Counted from the first letter of the stretch, positions 19,992 through 30,992 are shown. The stretch is 64,000 nucleotides of DNA from Thermoplasmata archaeon (GCA_021835025.1 JAKBQY010000059.1:44036-108035), one strand, 5' to 3'. Notes: generated by a model not told the origin, from the sequence alone. Program-made: numbers and translations.

Positions 19992-20753
19992 TTATTGTAG
20001 ATTTACCAGCATACCTCCATCTGCCAGTAATTCCGAACCGTTAACATATGTATTTTCATCTGAAACCAGAAATAAAGCTGGTCCTGCCATGTCCGAAGGG
20101 ATACCCAGTCTCGCAAGAGGAATTCGTGATTCCATATATTTCTTTTTTCCCTCATTTGCAAGGTCATCTTTATTTATATCTGTAAGTATTGTTCCAGGTT
20201 CAAGCGAATTCACCATAATTCCATGTTTTCCAAGAATTATGGCAAGAGAATGCATCATTCCATTTATACCAGATTTTGTTGTTGTATAATGGGCCTGATA
20301 TTCTCCTCCAACAATGGCACTTATTGAACTGATAAAAAGTATTTTCCCCTTTGTATTGTTTTCAATCATTATTTTTGATATTTCCTGGGTTATAAAGAAA
20401 TGGCTTTCAACGTTGGTCATCCATACCTTTTCAAACAAATTCCTATCAATATCAAAAAAATCTTTAAATGGACATATACCGGCATTGTTTACAAGGATAT
20501 CCACAGTTTTAAACTTTTCCTTTACAAAATCTATGAATCCCGCAATCTCATCAAAATTTGACTGGTCAATCCTGTATGAATAGGCATTCACCTCGAAATT
20601 TTTAATTTCATTTAATGTGTTTTCTGCACTTTTATCATCATGGCCATACGAAAATATAATGTTGCATCCTTTTGCTGCCAGAGATAAAGCTATTGCCCCT
20701 CCTATGCCTTTTGATCCTCCTGTAATAATTGCATTTTTATTTTTAAAATTCAT
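19992..20753 (-). CDS. SDR-family oxidoreductase (FabG-like)
   Basis: NAIITGGSKGIGGAIA, LVNNAGICPF, YTTTKSGINGM. Confidence 0.9.
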   Translation of the reverse strand: MNFKNKNAIITGGSKGIGGAIALSLAAKGCNIIFSYGHDDKSAENTLNEIKNFEVNAYSYRIDQSNFDEIAGFIDFVKEKFKTVDILVNNAGICPFKDFFDIDRNLFEKVWMTNVESHFFITQEISKIMIENNTKGKILFISSISAIVGGEYQAHYTTTKSGINGMMHSLAIILGKHGIMVNSLEPGTILTDINKDDLANEGKKKYMESRIPLARLGIPSDMAGPALFLVSDENTYVNGSELLADGGMLVNLQ

Positions 20754-20757
20754 CCAC

Positions 20758-21471
20758 TCACCTATTTTTTAGCTTTTTTTCAATAAAAAACATGTTTCTT
20801 TCTCCCCAGTTAAAAACAATTTTATTCATCCCATTTCTTAAATATTCAGCCAGTGATGATTTTGATAATCCCGTAATATTTGCAAGGTCCTTCAAATAAA
20901 TTTCTCGTGGTACATTGTAATATCCATTTTTCAAAGCAGTATAAATAGCATATGCTTCCCTATCTGTTAAATCAAACAACTCACTTATATTTCCATTTTT
21001 TTTAAGTTCCATTGACCTGAAGTTTTTCAGACTTCCAAGTTCATCCAGTTCAGATTTAAGGCTATTTATTTCATCTTCTGGCACTATAGCACTTACCGAT
21101 TCGAGATTATGCTGTATTGAATCCTTCTGGTCCATTGACTTATGTTCATACAGGGATGAGCTTATCATTCTTTCGTACTTTTCTTTGAATATTACCTTGA
21201 AGAGTTTTTTTTGTTTATCTATTATTTCAATGCTTTCTATATTGAGCACTGAACTGGATTTTTTTAATTTTCTTATAAATGCCTTAAATATTTCCGTTTT
21301 ATGAGATTTAGTTTCTATTGATGCGAGAATATAATGCCTTTCAGGATAAACGTTATGCGTTAAAGTATGTATTGAAATATCTATATCCTCTGTGATATTG
21401 GTCCAACAATTTTCATGGTTCATTTCAAAATAAACATTAACAGGTGAATTTAAACTATCACACATTCTCAT
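20758..21471 (-). CDS. HTH_10 (Bat-type) transcriptional regulator
   Basis: LTDREAYAIYTALKNGYYNVPREIYLKDLANITGLSKSSLAEYLRNGMNKIV. Confidence 0.85.
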   Translation of the reverse strand: MRMCDSLNSPVNVYFEMNHENCWTNITEDIDISIHTLTHNVYPERHYILASIETKSHKTEIFKAFIRKLKKSSSVLNIESIEIIDKQKKLFKVIFKEKYERMISSSLYEHKSMDQKDSIQHNLESVSAIVPEDEINSLKSELDELGSLKNFRSMELKKNGNISELFDLTDREAYAIYTALKNGYYNVPREIYLKDLANITGLSKSSLAEYLRNGMNKIVFNWGERNMFFIEKKLKNR

Positions 21472-22003
21472 AATTATTTTAATTGTATATTTTATTTAAA
21501 TATTGTTAAAGAAACATATCATTCCTTATGAATATATGTAAATATTTTATTATATAATTTAAATATTAAGGTTTATGGAATATTCTGGGATAATGTTTAA
21601 ATTATATTAAACTTTGACCAATAACTTTATGAAATTCCAAATTAAATTTTATTTATATAAATAGAGTCAATGCAGGGATGGTGTGATGTATGATTATTTT
21701 ATTATAATATATCTAGATCTATCGTGAGGATTTCAAGTTTAAATTTACTTTTTATGTATAATAAAATATATTATTAGTCCATGAGAAAAATTTTTATTGT
21801 AATAAGTGTAAATTTAATGTTTATTTCCCGACAGAATTACATATGAATATTTGAAATTATTTATCTTCTTTTTTGGATTTTCTGGTAAAATAAGCACAAA
21901 ATTTATAATAATATTGATAAGTTTTCCCTAAAACATACTAATAAAAAATATATTTTATTTTTTTATAAAAAGATTAATATATAAGCATATCTTATATTTA
22001 ACT

Positions 22004-23389
22004 ATGAAGAATGGGTCTTATACGGAAACGGATTTATTACCCAGACTTGATAGATTACCATGGAGTAGATGGCACTGGAAAGTATGGATAATATTAGCGG
22101 GAGGAATGTTTTTGGAAGGTCTTGTATTATCCCTTGGAGGAAGTACACTTGGAACAGTGGAAAAATTATTCAATTTAACCAAAACAGAAGCCGTTGCCCT
22201 AACCCCTGCGTTCCTTGTTGGTGAGATGGTGGGTGGAGTTGTTCTGGGGTCACTTGCCGATATTCACGGTAGAAAACTTTTGTTTATAGTTACGATGGCA
22301 ATTATTGCATTTGGATCACTTTTATCTGCTGCTTCAGTTGATTATGGCATGCTTCTGGCATCAAGAATAATAGCAGGATTTGGTATAGGGGGCGAACTTG
22401 GGTCAGCAATAGCGGCCATGGAAGAATTTTCACCCGTTAGGGTAAGAGGAACCTCGGTTGGTACAGGAAACGGAGTTATGTTTGATTTTGGTACATTTGT
22501 AGCCGGTTTCATAGGGTATTTTGCTATAAGTTATCTTCCAACAAGTTATGGATGGAGAATTGCTTTTGTTTCAGCAGTAATTCTTGCAGTTTTAATATTC
22601 ATAGCAAGACTTGATTTACCAGAATCAATAAGATATCTTTTAAGAAGAGGAAAAACAAAAGAAGCTGAAAAAGTGATAGATCATATAGAAAATGAGATAA
22701 GGAAATCGGGCAAAACAATAAAACCAGAAACAAAAAAAATCCGAATTGAGACTGATACAGGTAAAATAAAAGCTGGTCAGGGATTTTCAATAATGTTTAA
22801 AAAATATAAAAAAAGAATAGTGCTTTCATGGATTTTAAACATTACAGAGACATGGCCATATTATGCGGCTTTTTCAGTATTTCCATTGATATTTGTCGAT
22901 ATTTACCATATTAAATCTGCAGATGTTGGATTGATATTGGCATATGTGCTTGGTGCCGGTGTCCTTGGGGTTCTTTTCTGGTCATACATGCTTGATAAGA
23001 TCGGGAGAAAACCAGTTATAACTTTAACATATATAATTGCAGGTATAGTTTCCTTGATACTTGGAGTGTATGTACATATTTTTACCTTTGCCATTTTTAT
23101 TGGGGTTCTTGCAATAATGTATTTTTTCACATATGCTGCAGCGGCATTGCTATATCCTCAAATAGGTGAGATGTTCCCAACAGAAGCCAGGGGTTCCGGT
23201 CTTGGTGCTGCAATAGGATTTGGTAGAATAGGAGGAATTATAGGCCCTTTCATTTTATTAGCACTATTACCCTCTTTATACCTTGTCTTTGCTGTGACCG
23301 GAATAGTTCTAATGATTGGAGGTATTTCAGAAATTGTATTAGGACCTGAACTTAAAGGAAAAAGTTTGGAAATTGCATCAGAGAGATAA
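22004..23389 (+). CDS. MFS transporter (sugar-porter type)
   Basis: GSLADIHGRKLLF, ESIRYLLRRGKTKEAEKV, MLDKIGRKPVITL. Confidence 0.88.
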   Translation: MKNGSYTETDLLPRLDRLPWSRWHWKVWIILAGGMFLEGLVLSLGGSTLGTVEKLFNLTKTEAVALTPAFLVGEMVGGVVLGSLADIHGRKLLFIVTMAIIAFGSLLSAASVDYGMLLASRIIAGFGIGGELGSAIAAMEEFSPVRVRGTSVGTGNGVMFDFGTFVAGFIGYFAISYLPTSYGWRIAFVSAVILAVLIFIARLDLPESIRYLLRRGKTKEAEKVIDHIENEIRKSGKTIKPETKKIRIETDTGKIKAGQGFSIMFKKYKKRIVLSWILNITETWPYYAAFSVFPLIFVDIYHIKSADVGLILAYVLGAGVLGVLFWSYMLDKIGRKPVITLTYIIAGIVSLILGVYVHIFTFAIFIGVLAIMYFFTYAAAALLYPQIGEMFPTEARGSGLGAAIGFGRIGGIIGPFILLALLPSLYLVFAVTGIVLMIGGISEIVLGPELKGKSLEIASER

Positions 23390-23391
23390 AT

Positions 23392-24066
23392 TTATTTTTT
23401 TATAAATTCAATTAATTTTTTATATTGTTTTAAATTTTTTATTGAAAAATCTGCATCCTGTAGTTGTTTAATTCCATAAACTCCAGTTGCGACTCCAACA
23501 GTTTTGGTTCCCACATCCTTGCCTGATTTTATATCCTTTGGGGTATCCCCAATAACAAAAACGTTGTTAAGGTTAGGATTTAGTTTACTTCTCTCTATTG
23601 CTTTCTGTACTAGCTCACTTCTTATAGCGCTATCCTCACCATATCCACCAAAGGAAAAATAATTTCCAATGCCGGCTTTAGATACCCTTTCAAGAGCTAT
23701 TTTACTGAAATTTCCAGTAATAAGTCCAAGTATAAAATTATTTTTTTCCATTTCTTCAAGGGTTTCTTCTACATATGGTAAAAGCACGTAATCGTCTTCT
23801 ATCATATTCTTTATTGTATAATCTCCAAGTTCAATCAAAAGTTCGTTTATTCTGGATTTTATGGTATCATAATCTATTCCAGAATTTTGCAGAATGCCAA
23901 AAAGTATTCCCTGATCGGTCATGCCCTGTCTTGGAAATGATTTGATGTCAGTTTTTACATGAAAAAATTCATCGCATACATAGTCAAAAGCCATGGTATG
24001 GGTTGGAGATTCTTCCATCAATGTTCCATCAACATCAAATAAAACCACATATTTCATTTTGTTCAC
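23392..24066 (-). CDS. HAD-superfamily hydrolase
   Basis: VVLFDVDGTLMEE, GLITGN, VFVIGDTPKDIKSGKDVGTKTVGVATG. Confidence 0.9.
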   Translation of the reverse strand: MNKMKYVVLFDVDGTLMEESPTHTMAFDYVCDEFFHVKTDIKSFPRQGMTDQGILFGILQNSGIDYDTIKSRINELLIELGDYTIKNMIEDDYVLLPYVEETLEEMEKNNFILGLITGNFSKIALERVSKAGIGNYFSFGGYGEDSAIRSELVQKAIERSKLNPNLNNVFVIGDTPKDIKSGKDVGTKTVGVATGVYGIKQLQDADFSIKNLKQYKKLIEFIKK

Positions 24067-24112
24067 TTAATTATAATATTTAAATATATAAATTTATAAA
24101 AATTATCTATAT

Positions 24113-25060
24113 TTAAATATAGTTATAAAACCCCTTTCCAGATTTTTTTCCATTATATCCCGCAATAACAAGATTTCTCAGCGTTTCCGATACGTTGAAT
24201 CTATCACCATATACATTATTGAATGTTTTCAATACATCATATACTATATCAACGCCAACATAATCAGTCAATTCAAAAGGTCCCATTGGAAAACCCGCAC
24301 CCTTTTTCATTGCAATATCTATATCCTCCTTACTTGCTATGTTCTCATCATATACCTTTACCGCTTCATTTATAACCTGTAAAAGTATTCTATTTACTAT
24401 AAACCCAGCCCTATCTTTTGTCATGACTGGATACATTTTATCTCTATGATTTTTCATTCCTGAAAGTAAATTGTTTGCCTCTTTGGCAGCATTATCTGAT
24501 CCCTGTGTAGATGGTGCAATTTCAACAAGGGGGAGGGTATATGGTGGGTTGAAGAAGTGCATAACTATTGCCTGATTTGGATATTTATAGTGCGATGCCA
24601 TTTCCGTAATGCTTAATGATGAGGTGTTTGTTGCAACTATTGTATTTTCGCTGGTATATTTTGATAGTTCCTCGAATATTTTATTCTTTACATCCTGATT
24701 TTCAAAGGCAGCTTCAATTATTATATCACAATCTTTCAAATCATCATAGTTATCAGATGGAGTGATTTTTTTTAAGATCCCCTCAATATCAACAGGTTTA
24801 TCAAAATTTTTTATAATTTTCTCTTTCTGTTGTTCCGTTAATTCTATGCCATTTTTTTCTATTTTTGCTATTTCTTTTTCCGGTAATTTTTTGTTGTATA
24901 ATTTAAAATCATTTAGAATCCTTTCAATGTTATTGAGACCTTTTTTTGCGTATCCCAAATTGATATCCTTTAAAATCACATTGTATCCATTGTAAGCAAA
25001 AACTTCAGCTATTGAAGAGCCCATGGCTCCCGCACCTATAACCCCTATTTTATTAATCAT
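24113..25060 (-). CDS. 3-hydroxyacyl-CoA dehydrogenase
   Basis: NKIGVIGAGAMGSSIAEVFAYNGYNVILKD, ATNTSSLSITEMA, MHFFNPPYTLPLVEI, GFIVNRILLQVINEAVK. Confidence 0.93.
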   Translation of the reverse strand: MINKIGVIGAGAMGSSIAEVFAYNGYNVILKDINLGYAKKGLNNIERILNDFKLYNKKLPEKEIAKIEKNGIELTEQQKEKIIKNFDKPVDIEGILKKITPSDNYDDLKDCDIIIEAAFENQDVKNKIFEELSKYTSENTIVATNTSSLSITEMASHYKYPNQAIVMHFFNPPYTLPLVEIAPSTQGSDNAAKEANNLLSGMKNHRDKMYPVMTKDRAGFIVNRILLQVINEAVKVYDENIASKEDIDIAMKKGAGFPMGPFELTDYVGVDIVYDVLKTFNNVYGDRFNVSETLRNLVIAGYNGKKSGKGFYNYI

Positions 25061-25176
25061 TTCAATATCAAACGATTATAAAAAATATATCCTTAAACTT
25101 TTTCATTGGAAATTAATATATTCTAATAAATATTATATATAGATATATTTTTAATATAATAAATAAATGATGTAAT

Positions 25177-26262
25177 ATGGAATTTAAATATCCCGAATAC
25201 AATGGTAACAGCATATATAATCTTGCATGCAAAATTTCAGAATCCCTTGGAGTTGAACAGGAAGGAAAATCAATTGATTTGAATTTTGAAAAGAAAAAAA
25301 CGATATTGATTTTAATGGATGGTTTTGGTATTAATTATGTTAAAAAATTGAATATAAAAAATGATTATAAAAAAATTACAACAGTATTTCCATCAACTAC
25401 TTCAACTGTGTTAACAACATTATTCACTGCAAAAACACCAGGAGAGCACGGAATTATTGGATATACAAATTATACAAATGAAATTGGAATAGTAAATACT
25501 ATGAGATACACATTCAGTGGCTATGATGTGAATGATGCTTTGTCATCACTGAAAAATTTTAATGATATATACAGTGTGAAATCATATTTAAAGGAGTCAA
25601 AGAAAAAAAGTATAAGCATACTTTTTGGAAGATTGAATAAATCTGTGTTTACAAACTCAACAATGGGTGGTGAGTATATGACATATAAATACATATGGGA
25701 TTCATTATACCAACTTGATAAATGTGTTTCAATGGATTATGACTTCATATATTTGTATATACCAACAGTTGATTCACTGGCACATGCGTATGGAACATAT
25801 GAAAATAGTGTCATGGAGGCTGCGGAATACATTTTCAATTACGTTATAAACAAGGTGGAAAAATATAAGGATAAGTATAATATCTTATTGACCGCGGATC
25901 ATGGCCATTTTCCAGTTTCCGAAAATATAATAATGAATGAAAGGAAGGATATTTTGAAAAGTCTGGATATAATGCCTTATGGCGATTCAAGGGCATTATT
26001 TTTAAGAACAAGGAATGATATAGATGATTTATTGCATTTCAATGATACAGATGTATTTAAAAAAGATGAAATATTAAAATCTGGAATGCTGGGAAATGTA
26101 AACGAAAAATATATTGGCAGAATAGGAGATTATTTGCTTGTTCCGCATGATGGCAAATGCTATATATATCAATCTAAAATTAATGATGATTATCATCTAT
26201 TGAAAAGCCATCATGGTGGTTTAACGGAAGATGAACAATATATACCATTATTTTACATGTGA
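25177..26262 (+). CDS. alkaline phosphatase-superfamily phosphodiesterase/nucleotide pyrophosphatase
   Basis: ILILMDGFGINYV, TTVFPSTTSTVLTTLFTAKTPGEHGIIGYT, LTADHGHFPV, SHHGGLTEDE. Confidence 0.85.
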   Translation: MEFKYPEYNGNSIYNLACKISESLGVEQEGKSIDLNFEKKKTILILMDGFGINYVKKLNIKNDYKKITTVFPSTTSTVLTTLFTAKTPGEHGIIGYTNYTNEIGIVNTMRYTFSGYDVNDALSSLKNFNDIYSVKSYLKESKKKSISILFGRLNKSVFTNSTMGGEYMTYKYIWDSLYQLDKCVSMDYDFIYLYIPTVDSLAHAYGTYENSVMEAAEYIFNYVINKVEKYKDKYNILLTADHGHFPVSENIIMNERKDILKSLDIMPYGDSRALFLRTRNDIDDLLHFNDTDVFKKDEILKSGMLGNVNEKYIGRIGDYLLVPHDGKCYIYQSKINDDYHLLKSHHGGLTEDEQYIPLFYM

Positions 26263-26528
26263 CCTCCTCCCCTATCTTTCGAAAGAGGCTTCCTGCTTCG
26301 GCGGTTACCAGCGGAACCTCCACAGGCCTGAATTCCCCTCGGTCCGTGGGCACTCTGTTCTTCATGCTAAGCCATTCGACTTTACGGGCACGAGCATACA
26401 TGGAGCTATATGTGATCCGACCTTTTTACATTATGTCTGCTGGTTGCCATTGTACTTTTGCAAAAAAGTAAATAAAGATTTCGCTATCATTCCCTCCCTT
26501 TCAGAAGGGGATTTCTCGCTCAATTTTG
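26259..26528 (-). mobile_element. TnpB-less IS200/IS605-type derivative (solo element B)
   Basis: Reverse strand: GAGCGAGAAATCCCCTTCTGAAAGGGAGGGAATGATAGCGAA ... AGACATAATGTAAAAAGGTCGGATCACATATAGCTCCATGTATGC ... GAAGCAGGAAGCCTCTTTCGAAAGATAGGGGAGGAGGTCAC; frame reads MYARARKVEWLSMKNRVPTDRGEFRPVEVPLVTAEAGSL. Confidence 0.8.
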
Positions 26529-26753
26529 TTAAAATTATGAATTTTTTATAAAATTTATTAATTAATGCTTATCGGGCATTTGTGTGGGTTCATTTAAATG
26601 ATATTTGGAAAAAACACCTTAAGTGACTGATTTGTATCTATGTATGAAATATAAAAATTCAAAGATGGAACAATCGCAATTGGCAATATCCTCTCCAATG
26701 TTCCAAGAATATTTGAAAGTGGGCTACCCACATGAAAGTTTGAAAACCCTTAA

Positions 26754-27950
26754 TTATTTTACCGGAATCCCTTTATTCTTGGCATTCACTCTTTTATGGA
26801 AGAATATTTCATCCTTTCCATATTTTTTGAACAGCAATATTGTTGTTATTACAACGGGAATTACCAGTATCACAAATGAGATTGAATACCCTATGAATTT
26901 AACAACATATCCAAATACAAGTGGGATGATCATAAATAGAAGATTATTGTATGCCATAAAGTATGAATTCACATCAGCTCTTTCCTCCAATGTAGTGCCT
27001 CTTGAAATCATAATTGTTGAAACAGGAAATATGGAACCATGGGGTATACCAAGCAGCATCATTACAAAGATAAATGATGTGAAATTGGGAAGAAATGGGA
27101 ATGAAATTAACACAAGCGATGTTATAATTATAGAAACAATCAATGGTCTTTTTATATATCTGAACGGCCTCCATGTCATGAACAATCTTGTGGCAAATGA
27201 AATTGAGAAGAAATATATATATGGTGAATAGGCTACTGAACCAGAAACATGGAATCTTGAAATTGCAAACAACGTTAAAAATATGCTAAGGGCAGCGAAG
27301 GGTACATTGTATGTGGTTATTGTCAAAATTGAAACCTTCAAAGCTTTATTTTTTATTGCATATTTTCTATTTTCCTTTCTGTTTTCTGGAAAGTTTATCC
27401 ATATAGAAGCCACCAATCCTACTATTGCAATGGGAATAAAGTAAAGGAACACTTCGCGATAATTATCTCCTGTGGCCGCAAGTATATAGTCCTCAAACGC
27501 AGGTCCGATAATAAGGCTTAGACTTAAACCAACGGAATAAAGTGAAATCAACCTTTCTCTGGCCTTTTGGTCATTTACAAGGGATGCGGATGTAATCAGA
27601 TTTGGTATAAGCATTCCATACGCAAGCCCTGAAAGAGCTGAAACTGGCCAGAGTATAATTGCATCGGAAAAATAATACAGTAATAGCAAAATAGTTATTA
27701 CTACATTTGAACTCACAAAAATCTTGCGTCTTATGGTTGAATTCAATCTTGGATTCAAATAAAATGTAGCAATAAATGTGGATGAATAAAATAGCGCAGA
27801 TATAATTCCAACAAGAAACTTCGAAAAACCAAGATTTATTTCAGATAACAAAGGAACTGTTGTTATGACCATATTGTCGGATGATCTCATTGATATGGTC
27901 ATAACCAGTATTACAATAACAAGATATAGGTAATTGCGTTTATCGGTCAA
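26754..27950 (-). CDS. MFS transporter
   Basis: 398-aa multi-TM ORF with MFS-like layout. Confidence 0.75.
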   Translation of the reverse strand: MTDKRNYLYLVIVILVMTISMRSSDNMVITTVPLLSEINLGFSKFLVGIISALFYSSTFIATFYLNPRLNSTIRRKIFVSSNVVITILLLLYYFSDAIILWPVSALSGLAYGMLIPNLITSASLVNDQKARERLISLYSVGLSLSLIIGPAFEDYILAATGDNYREVFLYFIPIAIVGLVASIWINFPENRKENRKYAIKNKALKVSILTITTYNVPFAALSIFLTLFAISRFHVSGSVAYSPYIYFFSISFATRLFMTWRPFRYIKRPLIVSIIITSLVLISFPFLPNFTSFIFVMMLLGIPHGSIFPVSTIMISRGTTLEERADVNSYFMAYNNLLFMIIPLVFGYVVKFIGYSISFVILVIPVVITTILLFKKYGKDEIFFHKRVNAKNKGIPVK

Positions 27951-28284
27951 TGCTAATACACCAGATGATATATAAGTACTGCATGTTACTTATAGTTTAA
28001 TATCTATAATATCTATTTATAAAATGTATATAACAATACTATCCTATCACTACTAATCGATATAGTCATAAGATGAAAGAGATAATTGTTATATGATTTA
28101 AGCTGAATGGTAAATTATGTGCACTTGTTAACACGATTCCTTAAAAATTCTTTTTTTGATAAAAATTTTGGAAAAAAGTGGTAATGGACAATTCCTAAAT
28201 TACTGCTTTTAAAATCAAAAATCTGATAAAAATGGATACCGTTACATCAGAGTGGAATTTGCATTCCTTATAGTGGGGGTGATA

Positions 28285-29523
28285 TCATAGTACCATGTCC
28301 TCAATCTTTGTTGTTCTATATTTACCATTGTATGTATTTGTCATCCTCTCACCATTGTAAAGTTTCGTTGTTTTCTCATGATTGTATCTTGCAGCAACAA
28401 CTCTTCCTATGGAATCTCCCTTCATGATCCCTCCACCAGTTGTGCCTGAAACTATAACCATATTCAACGCATTGAAAATATACGGCATAAAGTCTATGGT
28501 ATTGTACGAGTAATAACCCGCCCATGATGAGGTTATTTTTGAGTTTTGAAATGCAGGAAAATAAGTATCAAAAATGGGTTTTATATTATATGTATAGAAT
28601 TCCGGTTCCGGTTCAGGTTTCTCGGTAAACGAATAATCTCTGTTAATATCATCGGCAAGACTAGTCCAGAAGGCAGATGCCTGCGGGTACGGTCTGGCAT
28701 ATACACCTGAAGGAAAAATAGTGAATGGAAACACTCCAGAATCATTGAATTCATTTTTATTTATTATTTCTTTTATGCCCGGACTTGTGAGCTGAAATAT
28801 CTGCCTTTTCTTCGGTCTTAAATGAGAGTCTATACCTATGGGGTCTAGCAGATCAGTTGTCCACACATCTGTGCATAGTACAAAAAAGTCCGAATATATC
28901 TTTTCCTTTGGTGTTTCAATGTACTTTATTGATGATTTCTGCCAGTTAAATGGTTCACCTGGATAGTTAAGTGAATTTTCAGGTTCAATGCCAAGTTTTT
29001 TAACCTCTGTGTTGAATTTAACTTCAACTCCCATCTGTATTAATTCGTTGTAGTAATACTGAGACATTAAATCCGGTTCTATTATGCCTGCATTTGAATC
29101 AATAATTGCAGTTTTTATTGAATCAATATCCATGATTTTTTTTGTTTCCCCACTTATTTCCATATTGAATATTTTTGATAAATCCTCATAAATAATCTTT
29201 GAATGCGGGTATTTTGAAACAAAATCCTCATCTTTTTCACTGTCGAATAAGAAAAGATATCCGCAGAATTTCATCCCAAGATCAATGTTCAAATCATTCT
29301 GAAGATGTTTGTAGAAATCTATTGAAGCCTGTGCCATGATCTGATTTTCCCGAAGTGAGAAAAAATCCCTGAAAGCGGCCGCACTTTTTGCAGTGTTTCC
29401 CTGGGAAAATGTACTTGCTTTTTCAACAACGAGCATTTTTAGGTCAGGGTATCTTTTTTTCATATGGTATGCCGAGGTTAAACCGGTAATACCAGCTCCA
29501 ATAACAATCACATCATATTTCAT
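28285..29523 (-). CDS. FAD-dependent oxidoreductase (DAO family); start MKYDVIVIGAG at 29523
   Basis: YDVIVIGAGITGLTSAYHMKKRYPDLKMLVVEKA Rossmann motif; C-terminal VSGTTGGGIMKGDSIGRVVAARY. Confidence 0.87.
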   Translation of the reverse strand: MKYDVIVIGAGITGLTSAYHMKKRYPDLKMLVVEKASTFSQGNTAKSAAAFRDFFSLRENQIMAQASIDFYKHLQNDLNIDLGMKFCGYLFLFDSEKDEDFVSKYPHSKIIYEDLSKIFNMEISGETKKIMDIDSIKTAIIDSNAGIIEPDLMSQYYYNELIQMGVEVKFNTEVKKLGIEPENSLNYPGEPFNWQKSSIKYIETPKEKIYSDFFVLCTDVWTTDLLDPIGIDSHLRPKKRQIFQLTSPGIKEIINKNEFNDSGVFPFTIFPSGVYARPYPQASAFWTSLADDINRDYSFTEKPEPEPEFYTYNIKPIFDTYFPAFQNSKITSSWAGYYSYNTIDFMPYIFNALNMVIVSGTTGGGIMKGDSIGRVVAARYNHEKTTKLYNGERMTNTYNGKYRTTKIEDMVL

Positions 29524-29657
29524 AATAGTGGAAATTAAAACGTTATTTAAATCTATCTTAAAGGAATTTGAATACATGAACCTTCCTGAAAATATTGACA
29601 CTTCCCAAGTTATCTTTATAAATAATTTTATATTTTGGCAGGTATATTCATTTTATT

Positions 29658-29981
29658 TTATTCAATTAAAAAATCCGATAATGAGCTTATTATTTTATAG
29701 AATTCTCTGCCCTTGTGAGTAAATGAATATCTAACCGTTATTGGTTTTGTATTGAGTATCTCCCTTTTGATTATGTTATGCTTTTCAAATAATGAGAGCA
29801 TTTTTGAAAGTGTATTTGAATTAATTCCGTTTATTTCATTTTTAATTTGATTAAAGCCAGAATATTCCCTATTACCAAGAGAAATAATTATTGGTATAGT
29901 CCATTGCCTCATCATTTCACCATAATTTTTTCTCAATTTTTCATTATTTATTAAATCGTAAATGCTTATTAGATCGGTCAT
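29658..29981 (-). CDS. HxlR-family wHTH regulator
   Basis: WTIPIIISLGNREYSGFNQIKNEINGINSNTLSKMLSLFEKHNIIKREI...VRYSFTHKGREF. Confidence 0.8.
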   Translation of the reverse strand: MTDLISIYDLINNEKLRKNYGEMMRQWTIPIIISLGNREYSGFNQIKNEINGINSNTLSKMLSLFEKHNIIKREILNTKPITVRYSFTHKGREFYKIISSLSDFLIE

Positions 29982-30044
29982 TTTAAATTCACCTGATATA
30001 ATACATAGAACTTTCTAATATTTAAACCTGTTTAATATTATCTA

Positions 30045-30992
30045 TTGATAATTATGGAAGGTTTTGAAGATATACAGAAAAGAATTACAGAAACAGCAGA
30101 AAATGCAAGAGAATCCGTGGTAAGCATAAACAGCACTCAATTGATAAGAAATGGATATTCACTAGCGCCTGTCAAGGGTGCGGGATCGGGATTTATCATT
30201 GATTCCTCAGGATATATAATAACAAATAACCATGTGGTAGAAAATTCAGATGATATAGAAATAACTCTTTTCAATGGAGAAACATTTTATGGAAAGGTTA
30301 TAGGTACTGATAAACAAACAGATCTAGCAGTATTGAAAATAGAAAAAAATAATCTGCACCCATTACAATTAGGAAATTCAGAGGATGTAAAGGTAGGCCA
30401 AATGGTTATTGCAATAGGCAATGCAATGGGACTTCCAGGAGGGCATACAATTTCATTTGGTGTGATAGGTGCAAAAAATCGTCCAATGCCATGGGCAAAC
30501 TTCGTTTTGGAGGGATTGATACAGACAGATGCTGCCATAAACCCTGGAAACAGCGGTGGCCCCCTCATGGATTTGTATGGAAACGTTCTTGGCGTTAATA
30601 CCGCAATTATACCATATGCTCAGGGAATTGGATTTTCAATACCGTCCAATACTGTAAAACAGGTTTTCAATGATATTAGTAGTTATGGCAAGGTTAGAAG
30701 GAAATACCTTGGGATTTCTGGAATAAATGCAGATGAATATTTCATAAGAGGAAATAAACACGGTGTACTGGTTGCAGACATTGATGCATATGGACCTGCC
30801 CACGAGGCGGGAATTAGACTCGGAGATATAATTATATCACTTGACAGCAACAAAATAGAAAACATGAAAGACCTCATTTACAGTTTATCAAAGGCAAAAG
30901 ATACCGCAGAATTGATAATATTGAGAAATGGAAGTAAGTACAAGTCGATTGTAAATATGAAGGATGAACCACGCATTATTAAAATAGAATAA
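30045..30992 (+). CDS. HtrA/DegP-like trypsin-fold serine protease with C-terminal PDZ domain
   Basis: GSGFIIDSSGYIITNNHVV, TDLAVLKI, DAAINPGNSGGPL, PDZ-like GPAHEAGIRLGDIIISLDSNKI. Confidence 0.92.
   Translation: MIIMEGFEDIQKRITETAENARESVVSINSTQLIRNGYSLAPVKGAGSGFIIDSSGYIITNNHVVENSDDIEITLFNGETFYGKVIGTDKQTDLAVLKIEKNNLHPLQLGNSEDVKVGQMVIAIGNAMGLPGGHTISFGVIGAKNRPMPWANFVLEGLIQTDAAINPGNSGGPLMDLYGNVLGVNTAIIPYAQGIGFSIPSNTVKQVFNDISSYGKVRRKYLGISGINADEYFIRGNKHGVLVADIDAYGPAHEAGIRLGDIIISLDSNKIENMKDLIYSLSKAKDTAELIILRNGSKYKSIVNMKDEPRIIKIE

Noticed and set aside
26180-26551. ORFs of 70-106 aa across element B
   Set aside because: They reflect the element's repeat and TnpB-tail remnant, not independent genes.
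26623-27231. 202-aa plus-strand ORF
   Set aside because: Mostly antisense to the MFS transporter 26754-27950; no family signal.
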